Positions 40,670 through 48,191 of a stretch of 48,191 nt of DNA are shown here, piece by piece; within the stretch, counting starts at the first letter, position 1, and every line of letters begins with the position of its first letter. The DNA is from a virus. The notes beneath the pieces are model-generated. The model did not search any database. It was not told where the DNA came from and was given only the letters and a program-made list of their open reading frames with translations. The stretch covers positions 1-48,191 of IMG/VR virus record IMGVR_UViG_3300022932_000154; one strand, given 5' to 3'. The position numbers and the translations under genes are program-made.

Positions 40670-41070
40670 TGAAAACAAAAGCTAAACAAACGAAAGTTGA
40701 CGATCAGGCTATTCAGTTTGGTATCGTGATGATGTTATCTCAGTTATTGCCACGTTTTAAAACACCTACATATGGGGACATGAAGCTTGTTGATGCTGTA
40801 TTTGAGAAACTTGAAGCTGTGCAAAGTGATCAGCAAGCTTTCACAATGGATCTATTTAAAACTTTAAATGTTCCGGAGACAGAAGTTATTGATCAAACGC
40901 ATCCACAGTATATGGAAGTCACAGGAAAGATCATGTCCGGAGAAAGCAAAGTAACCAGGACACAGCTTGCTCTGTTTAGCCTGGATCAGTTCAACCGACT
41001 GACAGATGGCGTGGATCTGACTTATGGTGAACGCAAGCAATTACATTTTTGGTTAGTTAAATCAGTATAA
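40669..41070 (+). CDS. Hypothetical tail-region protein, 133 aa
   Basis: The helical soluble protein (FGIVMMLSQLLPRFKTPTYG, DAVFEKLEAVQSDQQAF) resembles the all-helical tail assembly chaperones that precede tape measure genes, but no frameshift partner is visible. It is three bases from the next gene. The role is unproven. Confidence 0.5.
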   Translation: MKTKAKQTKVDDQAIQFGIVMMLSQLLPRFKTPTYGDMKLVDAVFEKLEAVQSDQQAFTMDLFKTLNVPETEVIDQTHPQYMEVTGKIMSGESKVTRTQLALFSLDQFNRLTDGVDLTYGERKQLHFWLVKSV

Positions 41071-41073
41071 TCA

Positions 41074-42975
41074 ATGTTGGAAATCATCAACCAGGATGGA
41101 TTAACACTTCAACCGGATATCGAAACAGTTATTCCGGTTGAAGTCTATAATCCATTATTCGGCGACTCAAATGAGCTATTTCAGGAGTTGGTCTATAGTG
41201 CTCAGGCAGGACTGACACCGATCAACAAGGCTTTTATTAATAATGGGCACCTCATTGAATCATCCAATGATGCTTATGAGTTTCCTGTGCGTGTTTTGTA
41301 TAAAGGATCTTCCTTTTTTCAGGGTTTATTCCGCTATAAAATTGTTGATGAGACCATCAGTTTTGATTTAAAAGTGAATTTCGGAACGGTCGCCACGAAG
41401 GTGAAGACCACTATGTTACGTGATATCGTTACGATGGATCCATATGCAATTCCACCAGGGGAAACTGCAGAGTCGATGATGAAAAAAACATGTGTTAACC
41501 CGGGGGATTATCCATTTGCTTTTTTTCCGATAAAAAATATGCATTGGCGTGATGATTCGGTTCAGGCGATATCTTATCCCTGGATGAATTACTGGGATCA
41601 TGCTGCACAAAAGTTTACGATCGTAACTGGTGGTACACGGCCTATTGACGTTACACTGCAGATCCCATTTTTTAAGCTTTCCTATATTTTGAGTCTGATC
41701 TTCAAATACCTGGATTTCTCCCTGGAAGGAGAAATATTATCAACAGAAGATTTTAACTCAATTTATGTTTTTACAAAACGCCTGGGAGGTCTTCCGCTGT
41801 TATCGACGATGAATTATTTGCCTGCAGAGCTGACCATTGGGGAATTCTTAAAGCAGGTATCTGCTAGGTTAAAGCTTAATTTTAATTACAATCTAGCTAA
41901 CAATTCAGTATACGTAGGAAGCGTTGTATCCTCGCTTAACTACACGGATGTAGACGATATCAGCGCCTACGTTGAAAAAGTAAACGAATTGTCTACCAGT
42001 GAGAAAAAAGGGTATACCGTAACCCTGAAGGTTGATACAGATGATCAAGCGCTTGACAGTGCTCCTGAAGGTTCAGACAAAGAAATTTTCAAACCTCTCT
42101 CAACTTTGATCGTCGGATCTGGTGAAACTCCAGTTGAGATGGAAATCGGGACATTAAAGGAATATCAGGATACAGATTACTCTTATCCAATTACGGATCA
42201 ATTGACAAATCTATTCGATGCCAGTGCAAATGTGAACTGGCCAATCAGGTTGTTAAAGTATACCGGTATGAAAGCTTTACCCGGAGGAAAGGTTTTTCCA
42301 CAAGCGAGCGCTTATGACCTTGGCGAAGATGATGCGACATTTTACCGGTTTTCGAATGATTGCAAAAAAGTAGTATTGACCGCTAAGGTACCTCCTGGTG
42401 TTCTGGCTGCTTTTACCCCAACGACAAAGTTCGGTTTCATTTCCAAGGAAGGAACTTATGTGAGAGCGATGAATGTTAAATATGCCTATAGTTTGCCTGG
42501 ATACAACACAGAACGTGTGACCGTTAAAATCGAGTGCTTGACCATTGTTACTGATTTTAAAACACCATTTTCTATTGAAAAGGTAACAAGCAATACACCT
42601 GGTAACGGAACAGATCCGGACACTACTGGTTTGACAGTAAAGCTTCGATACAAATTCTGTTATGCCGATGGAAGTCAACCAGCTGGAGCATTCACTTTGC
42701 AGGCATTCTCTCAACCAGGAGAAACAGCAGAGTTTGGACTTATCGCAGCAGCAGCTCCATCCGATAATGCCGGTGTCGGTGGTAAAGTTGGAATAATTCA
42801 CAAGATATCCGGAGACAGATACTCTACTACCTATTTCAATATCCGTGTTTATGATAAAGTACCAAAGCATTTCATTGTAAATGGCACAATCTACTATTTC
42901 GCCAAGGAAGGAAATTATTACACTTCACCGGTAGTTTATCCTCTGGATGACCGACCATTATTAGTTGTTTTTTAA
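41074..42975 (+). CDS. Distal-tail/baseplate hub-like protein, 633 aa
   Basis: The large beta-rich protein opens with a strand pattern (LTLQPDIETVIPVEVYNPLF) and contains SYILSLIFKYLDFSLEGEIL. This continues into FLKQVSARLKLNFNYNLANN, a layout like the hub domains of tail proteins with split barrels. The last 120 residues form an Ig-like module after a TGLTVKLRYKF strand. It lies just before the tape measure gene, an order seen in Bacteroidota siphoviruses. The role is inferred. Confidence 0.55.
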   Translation: MLEIINQDGLTLQPDIETVIPVEVYNPLFGDSNELFQELVYSAQAGLTPINKAFINNGHLIESSNDAYEFPVRVLYKGSSFFQGLFRYKIVDETISFDLKVNFGTVATKVKTTMLRDIVTMDPYAIPPGETAESMMKKTCVNPGDYPFAFFPIKNMHWRDDSVQAISYPWMNYWDHAAQKFTIVTGGTRPIDVTLQIPFFKLSYILSLIFKYLDFSLEGEILSTEDFNSIYVFTKRLGGLPLLSTMNYLPAELTIGEFLKQVSARLKLNFNYNLANNSVYVGSVVSSLNYTDVDDISAYVEKVNELSTSEKKGYTVTLKVDTDDQALDSAPEGSDKEIFKPLSTLIVGSGETPVEMEIGTLKEYQDTDYSYPITDQLTNLFDASANVNWPIRLLKYTGMKALPGGKVFPQASAYDLGEDDATFYRFSNDCKKVVLTAKVPPGVLAAFTPTTKFGFISKEGTYVRAMNVKYAYSLPGYNTERVTVKIECLTIVTDFKTPFSIEKVTSNTPGNGTDPDTTGLTVKLRYKFCYADGSQPAGAFTLQAFSQPGETAEFGLIAAAAPSDNAGVGGKVGIIHKISGDRYSTTYFNIRVYDKVPKHFIVNGTIYYFAKEGNYYTSPVVYPLDDRPLLVVF

Positions 42976-42976
42976 T

Positions 42977-43432
42977 ATGAGCAATTTATCACAAACGCTG
43001 GATCTGCGTATAAAACTCGAAAAGTGGGCCAAGATCACAATTAAAAGATGGCAGGAAACTCTTGAAAAAAGAAAGATTGGTGAAAGCGGAGATCTGAGTA
43101 AGTCATTTGAGGATAAGGTATACGGTGAGACTGCCGATACATTGGCTGTAACCCTAAAGTTCCTGCAATACGGCCGATATCGCGATATGATGGTCCATAA
43201 AGGAGTAAAAGCCTATGAAAGGAATCAAAATGATGCAAACAGGAAGGCAGCTACCCGATTTGGTGCGAAGGTGAGCTACATAAAAGGTCCAAAGGGTAGA
43301 TGGTATAATAAACCGAAGATGTCCCAGATCCATAAAATGAGGGAAATTTTAGGCATAGATCTCGGACATGCAATGTCAGAGCAAATGGATCAAATCGCAA
43401 ACGAAATCAGCAATACTAGCGCAATTTATTAA
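42977..43432 (+). CDS. Small basic tail protein, 151 aa
   Basis: I chose ATG 42977 (MSNLSQTLDLRIKLEKW) rather than an in-frame ATG at 42965 inside the previous gene. The protein is basic with a central strand (ETADTLAVTLKFLQYGRYRD) and a helical end, similar in build to gp10/HK97-type minor tail components. Its stop overlaps the tape measure start by one base. Confidence 0.5.
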   Translation: MSNLSQTLDLRIKLEKWAKITIKRWQETLEKRKIGESGDLSKSFEDKVYGETADTLAVTLKFLQYGRYRDMMVHKGVKAYERNQNDANRKAATRFGAKVSYIKGPKGRWYNKPKMSQIHKMREILGIDLGHAMSEQMDQIANEISNTSAIY

Positions 43433-46400
43433 TGGCAAATCAAAGAACAGATACACAATCGGTCATTAACCTGGTCATCAATGGCAAGCAGGGAATGACC
43501 TCACTACGCGAGTTAACCGATGCGCAGCGCAAACTGAATGCTGAGGTTAGAAATATGAAACCTACTGATCAGGGATATGCTGAAAGGTTGAAAGAACTTC
43601 AGGCCATCAACGCTGCATTGGAGGAGCAAAGGCGTGTGATCAGAGGTATTGATGACGATAGCGACGATCTTAAGACAACCTGGAAAGATATTGCTGCAGG
43701 AATTCTAAGCGCTGATATGTTTGAGAAAGTTGCAGACTGGGCAGGTGAAGCAATCAGTAAAATAAGAGATGCCTTTCAGGAAACAGAAAAGTTCAGAGCG
43801 GTTCTTACCGTTGCTTTCAGTGGCAATGCAGATCTAGCAGAGAGTTCGTTAAAAATGCTGGCAGAGTTCGCTGCTAAAACACCATTTGCTTTAAATGAGG
43901 CGACCGAAGGGTTTATTAAGCTAGTGAACAGGGGCTTTATTCCTACTCAAAAGGAGCTGATCAAGATGGGCGATTTAGCATCATCGCAGGGTAAAAGCCT
44001 GGACCAATATATTGAAGCGCAACTGGATGCTCAGACAGGTGAATTTGAACGACTAAAAGAATTTGGTATCATCGCTCACAAAAATGGCGATGTGGTATCT
44101 CTTTCCTTCAGGGGAATTACCAAAGAAGTTGAGAATTCGGATAAGGCCATCAGGGATGCACTGTTACAGTTTGGAGAGATGGATGGTATCAAAGGATCAA
44201 TGGAAGCCGTTAGTGCTACGCTGGTTGGTATCAGATCAAATATCGATGATACCTGGGATCAAATATTTACGGGAATCGGAAAAGGTTCAAGTAACATGAT
44301 CACCGGCTTTTATAAATCTTACGGTGCACTTTTGTCCTGGTTCAAGGAAAGTTTTATAGATGTTAAACTTTCAGAGGCAATGGAGAAGGATCGTTTTGAG
44401 CTTGTAAAACTGGAAATGCAGCTTAATTCTTCCAATACCAAGCAGGAAGATCGGTTGAAGATCCTCAATAAATTAAAGGAGCAATACCCTGACTATTTTA
44501 AAAATATTGATGCTGATAAAATTGGCACTGCTCAACTGACTAAAGCATTCAAAGATCTCAATGCGCAATACCTAAACAGGATTGTTTTGCAAAAACAGAA
44601 TGAATCGCTCGAAAAATCTGAAAATGAACGTGCAGAAACAAAGTTGAGCCAGTTCAAAGCGGAAGGTGCTATCCGTGATTATTTAGCCAGGATAAAAGAT
44701 AAGGCGCCAAACTTACAGCTGTATGGAAAAAATGAAATTGACCAGGCTAAATCACTTTTATCTCAGTTGCAGGCCAATGGTGATAAAGCGATTGCCGGCG
44801 TATCCCGTTTTGCAAAAAATGACTTGAAAAACTTACTTGCCGATTATCAGTTTATCGATGACAAGTTCCTGAGTCAAACCAATGCCACAACTAAAATTGC
44901 AAATGAGCGCCAAAAACTAGCGAAATCTCTTGGATTGAATCCTGATGAATCACTGGATCCTAAAGTAGTGGCAGCCCCTGTGATCCCGACATTAGCACCA
45001 AAAGTTACTGAGGATAAAAAGGCTGAATCCGCAAGGAAAAAAGCCCTGGCTGAATTTAATAAGCTGGATAAAGAATATGCAAAATTAGGGCTTGACAGAC
45101 TGGATGATCAACTTACTAAAAATGCAAAAGAGGTTGAGCAGGAAGGCAGGAAGTATGATGATCTGATTAAAAAGGAACAGGCATTCATTAAAATGAAGGG
45201 TGCGACTGCTGCCCAGATCAAAGCTGCAGAGGAAAAAATTGAACTGATTAAAGCTGACAAGAAAACTGCACTGGATAATCTGGCAGTTAGGCAGGAAGAT
45301 GAGCTGCAGAAAAAAATCACAAATCTCAGACAGTCATTCACTAAAATACAGGCAACGGAATACAATAAGCAGCAGATCAACATCAATACCTTTTACGATG
45401 GATTGGAGAAAGATAATGCCGGGAATGAGGAAAAACTTGCTGACCTAAAGATTGCCAGAGTACTTGACTTGTCTGATGCCGAGATAAGGGAAAAGGAACG
45501 ACTTGAAAAGGAAAAAGCCCAGATCGAAGAGGAATATAAAACTTTGACAGGCAATAAGGACGACACCAGCCTTGCTAAACTGAATAAAAAGTATGATGAT
45601 GAAATTGCAGCGCTCCGGGAGAAGTTTAGTACCGAGCTGCAGGCAACTCAGGAATTTAAGGACGCTGTAGATAGGATCAATGGCAAAAGAGATGCTGAGA
45701 TAGCGAAAACTGAAGCACAATCAAAAAAAGAAAATAAGGATCTGGCTCTGCAGGCTGCTCAGCAAGTCTCGGATGCTACTTTCCAAATCATCAATGCCAA
45801 TCGAAAACGGGAAACTGATTTAAAACTCAGTGCCCTGGACAAAGAACGAAATGATGAGCTGAGCAAGAAAAATCTATCTGAGAAACAAAAAGAGGCCATC
45901 AATAAAAAGTACGATGAGAAAGCCAAGGCTATAAAGTTAAAAGCCTGGAAAGCTGATAAAGCAGCTGCTGTTGCACAAGCCGTGATCAGTGGAGCCTTAG
46001 CCGTTATTAAAGCGCTTCCAAATATACCATTGGCCATTGCATCCGGAATAGCTGCTACTGCTCAGATCGCGGTGATACTTGCTCAAAAACCACCTGAGTT
46101 TGGTGTGGGTGTCCGGAACTTCAAAGGTGGTAAAGCTCTGGTGGGTGAGAAAGGTCCCGAAGCAGTAAACGAAAATGGTAAATGGTGGCTTGCTCAGTCG
46201 GCTACCCTTGCAGATCTGGAACCTGGGACCGATGTGTATACGGCCTCGGATACTGCTAGTATGATGAAAGGAAAACCACTCAGTGAAAAACTTTATTCTC
46301 CGACATCTTATTCAGTTGACAGTACTGCCATCAGAAGTGCTGAACGAAATTACCGCTCTGCAGGTAACGGAGGTTTTGTTTCAACTAGTACTGCTCCTGC

Positions 46401-46575
46401 CACCTCACCAGGTGCAGCACCTGCAGGATCTGATCTTGATGATATGAAAAATATGCTGTCTCAAATGATGGAATTACAAAAAGCTGAGATGGCAAAACCA
46501 GTGAAATTATCCTACCAGGCATGGGAGGAATTTGATGCCAATGTGAAACAGGTTAGAATTTCCCAAACAGGATAA
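43432..46575 (+). CDS. Tape measure protein
   Basis: The 1047-aa protein has long helices and heptads throughout. Residues about 100-290 form the tape-measure domain (LKMLAEFAAKTPFALNEATE, GFIKLVNRGFIPTQKELIKM, IKGSMEAVSATLVGIRSNID). Coiled coils run from about 300 to 830. A hydrophobic segment (about 840-885, AAAVAQAVISGALAVIKAL) is followed by the C-terminal signature GGKALVGEKGPEAVNENGKW. Length usually sets tail length; at roughly 0.15 nm per residue, about 150 nm. This supports a long non-contractile tail. Confidence 0.9.
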   Translation: MANQRTDTQSVINLVINGKQGMTSLRELTDAQRKLNAEVRNMKPTDQGYAERLKELQAINAALEEQRRVIRGIDDDSDDLKTTWKDIAAGILSADMFEKVADWAGEAISKIRDAFQETEKFRAVLTVAFSGNADLAESSLKMLAEFAAKTPFALNEATEGFIKLVNRGFIPTQKELIKMGDLASSQGKSLDQYIEAQLDAQTGEFERLKEFGIIAHKNGDVVSLSFRGITKEVENSDKAIRDALLQFGEMDGIKGSMEAVSATLVGIRSNIDDTWDQIFTGIGKGSSNMITGFYKSYGALLSWFKESFIDVKLSEAMEKDRFELVKLEMQLNSSNTKQEDRLKILNKLKEQYPDYFKNIDADKIGTAQLTKAFKDLNAQYLNRIVLQKQNESLEKSENERAETKLSQFKAEGAIRDYLARIKDKAPNLQLYGKNEIDQAKSLLSQLQANGDKAIAGVSRFAKNDLKNLLADYQFIDDKFLSQTNATTKIANERQKLAKSLGLNPDESLDPKVVAAPVIPTLAPKVTEDKKAESARKKALAEFNKLDKEYAKLGLDRLDDQLTKNAKEVEQEGRKYDDLIKKEQAFIKMKGATAAQIKAAEEKIELIKADKKTALDNLAVRQEDELQKKITNLRQSFTKIQATEYNKQQININTFYDGLEKDNAGNEEKLADLKIARVLDLSDAEIREKERLEKEKAQIEEEYKTLTGNKDDTSLAKLNKKYDDEIAALREKFSTELQATQEFKDAVDRINGKRDAEIAKTEAQSKKENKDLALQAAQQVSDATFQIINANRKRETDLKLSALDKERNDELSKKNLSEKQKEAINKKYDEKAKAIKLKAWKADKAAAVAQAVISGALAVIKALPNIPLAIASGIAATAQIAVILAQKPPEFGVGVRNFKGGKALVGEKGPEAVNENGKWWLAQSATLADLEPGTDVYTASDTASMMKGKPLSEKLYSPTSYSVDSTAIRSAERNYRSAGNGGFVSTSTAPATSPGAAPAGSDLDDMKNMLSQMMELQKAEMAKPVKLSYQAWEEFDANVKQVRISQTG

Positions 46576-46606
46576 AAATTTAATTATATTAGACGAAATT
46601 ATTTAT

Positions 46607-46981
46607 ATGAAAAACACTCTATTTATTTTAATCGCCCTCGTTTTCGCTTTCACAGCATGCAAAAAAGACAATGACTTTAACGACAATCCAATTAAAATGG
46701 CTGATCCATTTGAATTCACTGTCAATACTACCAGAGAAGAGGTTACCAATTACGATGTTACTGTAGTTAATTTTACGGCACAAAGTAAACTTACTGCTGC
46801 TAACTTCAATTTCGAAGGAACGAATGCTGCTTTTAAATCAGCAACAATCAGTTATCCAACGGAGCATACTGCTTTGATAACAGTGAAAAGTTTAGGAATC
46901 ACCACATTTGCCATTTATTTCATTAACAGTGAGGGCATAAAGCATGTTTTATATATGCCGGTCGTGTATAAAGTAAAATAA
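46607..46981 (+). CDS. Surface lipoprotein, probable lysogenic conversion gene
   Basis: The 124-aa product has a lipoprotein signal (MKNTLFILIALVFAFTACKK; Cys 18). The residues after the Cys (K-K-D-N-D) fit the Bacteroidota surface-export signal. The mature part is beta-rich and Thr-rich (YDVTVVNFTAQSKLTAANF). It follows the tape measure gene by 31 bases but is not a tail protein type, so it is likely expressed from the prophage to change the host surface, for example to block superinfection. It converges with the integrase with seven bases between them. Confidence 0.7.
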   Translation: MKNTLFILIALVFAFTACKKDNDFNDNPIKMADPFEFTVNTTREEVTNYDVTVVNFTAQSKLTAANFNFEGTNAAFKSATISYPTEHTALITVKSLGITTFAIYFINSEGIKHVLYMPVVYKVK

Positions 46982-46988
46982 ACACATT

Positions 46989-48191
46989 CTAAGAAACCAT
47001 TCTTTTTACAAAGGAGACCTTCATAAACGCATCGGACATCTTATCCATTCCGGTGCGTTTGTCGTTTTCACTTATCCGGACATAAATCATTGTTGTTTCT
47101 ATTTTTGAATGTCCCATTATTTTCTGAAGAGAAACAACATCTTTTGTTTTTCTGTAATAATGCGTACCAAATGTTGTTCTTGAAACTTTGAAGGATAATA
47201 CTTTGGAAAGGTGGATCATATTAGCAATATCCTTTAGTGATCTATTCACCTGCTGTTCTGTTGGCAGATCGAAAAATAAACCACGCCTACGATCATTAGG
47301 GATCAAACTTAGTGCAATCCCTGGTAAAGGAATTGTAACTTCCTTTTTAAACCTTCTGTTTTTCCAAGGAATAAAAGTCATCTCATTTTTTGAGTTGACC
47401 CACGACCAATTTGCCAAAAAGACATCAGACAACCGGATTGATGCAAAGCAGGAAAATAAAAACGCTTTAAGCACTTCATGTCTCATTGGATCCAAATTCT
47501 TTGAATTAAATAACCGTACCAAATCATGGATCTCTTCGTCTTCCAGATATACTGGATTAGACTCCGGACGAGAGTTGCTAAAATTCTCATAATCAGGATT
47601 AACTTGTATTCCTTCAGATTTCCCAAAATGAATGTAAGTCTTGATATCCTTTATTCTTCCCCATATCGTTGAATCTTTGTTCCCTTTTCTTGTTAGAAAA
47701 GCAACAAATCGAGCTAATAATTTCCGATCCACAGCATAAAATGGTAGACTTTTTATAAACAATTTAAGCCTATTGGCTGTGCCACGGTGATTCATTCTAG
47801 TTCGCTTAGTTATCTCCTTCTGTTTATATCGCTCTTCAATTTTTGCATGCATATACACAATAAGATCCTTCCTCCTATCCATATTCGCCCAGTCTTCCAA
47901 AAAAAGTTCCATAGTGAGCAGCTTATCCTGGATCCTATACAATTTAAAAATTTCATCAATCTTATTACGTTCGTTATTGATGATCAATTGAAAGTCGTTA
48001 AAATCTTTATCCTGCTTTGATCTGGGATGTATTACCCCAGCTTTGTTGTCTACCAATTCTATTGGCCACGAAAGATTAAGTGGTATCGGCTTAGGTTTTC
48101 GATTTATGATAACCTGTAAATAAAGAGACACATTGCCGTTGGATTGAGGTCTCGCCTTGTTTCCGATGAGTTTTACTGAATAGCTTACCAT
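46989..48191 (-). CDS. int: Tyrosine recombinase/integrase
   Basis: The 400-aa enzyme reads leftward from the last base of the window. Residues 1-100 form an arm-type DNA-binding domain, 105-195 a SAM-like core-binding domain, and 215-390 the catalytic domain. Catalytic residues seen: R253 in SIRLSDV, K282/K283 in RRFKKEVTIPL, R338 in KVSRTTFG, H361 in MGHSKIE and nucleophile Y370 in TTMIYVRI. The usual H-x-x-R His is Lys here (K335-V-S-R338). It would integrate and, with helpers, excise the element. The attachment site is likely to be just right of the window. Confidence 0.85.
   Translation of the reverse strand: MVSYSVKLIGNKARPQSNGNVSLYLQVIINRKPKPIPLNLSWPIELVDNKAGVIHPRSKQDKDFNDFQLIINNERNKIDEIFKLYRIQDKLLTMELFLEDWANMDRRKDLIVYMHAKIEERYKQKEITKRTRMNHRGTANRLKLFIKSLPFYAVDRKLLARFVAFLTRKGNKDSTIWGRIKDIKTYIHFGKSEGIQVNPDYENFSNSRPESNPVYLEDEEIHDLVRLFNSKNLDPMRHEVLKAFLFSCFASIRLSDVFLANWSWVNSKNEMTFIPWKNRRFKKEVTIPLPGIALSLIPNDRRRGLFFDLPTEQQVNRSLKDIANMIHLSKVLSFKVSRTTFGTHYYRKTKDVVSLQKIMGHSKIETTMIYVRISENDKRTGMDKMSDAFMKVSFVKRMVS

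Noticed and set aside
40364-41070. Programmed frameshift tail-chaperone pair before the tape measure gene
   Set aside because: The genes abut by one base but each has its own start and stop. No overlapping out-of-frame extension or slippery heptamer was evident.
45108-46037. Several antisense frames of about 90 codons opposite the tape measure gene
   Set aside because: They are low-complexity Ser/Phe/Leu-rich mirrors of the Lys/Ala/Glu-rich coiled coil and have no independent support.

Overview
The window reads as a temperate phage genome (prophage) in a Bacteroidota host, most likely a Sphingobacteriaceae member close to Pedobacter. This rests on low GC, promoters of the TTTG-N19-TAnnTTTG type rather than -35/-10 boxes, weak Shine-Dalgarno use, a lipoprotein with the C-K-K-D surface-export pattern, a stand-alone carboxypeptidase-regulatory-like secreted protein, and phage gene families typical of Bacteroidota. 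No database search was possible; names rest on motifs and synteny.

Layout. Positions 1-5.3 kb: small phage-type genes, two secreted or membrane proteins, at least two broken genes (2257-2586 and 4121-4437), and a two-gene HEPN module (4445-5343) behind a palindrome-rich control region. 5.7-8.65 kb: a small XRE regulator, then a compact leftward three-gene operon: a GHKL-type ATPase with a STAS-like N-terminus, a stand-alone STAS-like (DUF4325-type) protein and a two-TM membrane protein. This is the best candidate for an undescribed, defence-like system. A strong terminator (8706-8742) separates it from the phage switch.

8.85-16.8 kb is the early region. A leftward HTH repressor and a rightward Cro-like gene diverge around TTACCGAT operators. 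They are followed by a LuxR-type regulator, small genes and a 994-aa primase-helicase. More small genes and a second XRE regulator close this part. 16.8-17.6 kb is non-coding but rich in structure: a promoter, a roughly 114-nt structured RNA closed by a 14-bp stem, a terminator, a GC hairpin and ten GGTTAA/TTAACC-type boxes.

17.6-46.6 kb is the late operon, all rightward. The head block runs ClpP-type protease with a nested scaffold, major capsid protein, terminase small and large subunits, then portal, which is the reverse of the usual order. A trypsin-like protease sits inside it behind its own terminator. A lysis cassette follows: CHAP endolysin, holin-like protein, secreted peptide and a unimolecular-spanin-like protein. 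The tail block holds connector-type proteins, two tandem SGNH hydrolases, a 1413-aa fibre with an internal duplication, a distal-tail or hub-like protein and a 1047-aa tape measure protein. I recognised no contractile sheath, so a siphovirus-like particle is most likely. 46.6-48.2 kb holds a lipoprotein (probable lysogenic conversion gene) and a convergent tyrosine integrase that starts at the last base of the window.

The integrase marks the right end of the element. The left end is uncertain: it may lie near 8.75 kb, where a short tRNA-3'-end-like sequence precedes the terminator, or left of the window.
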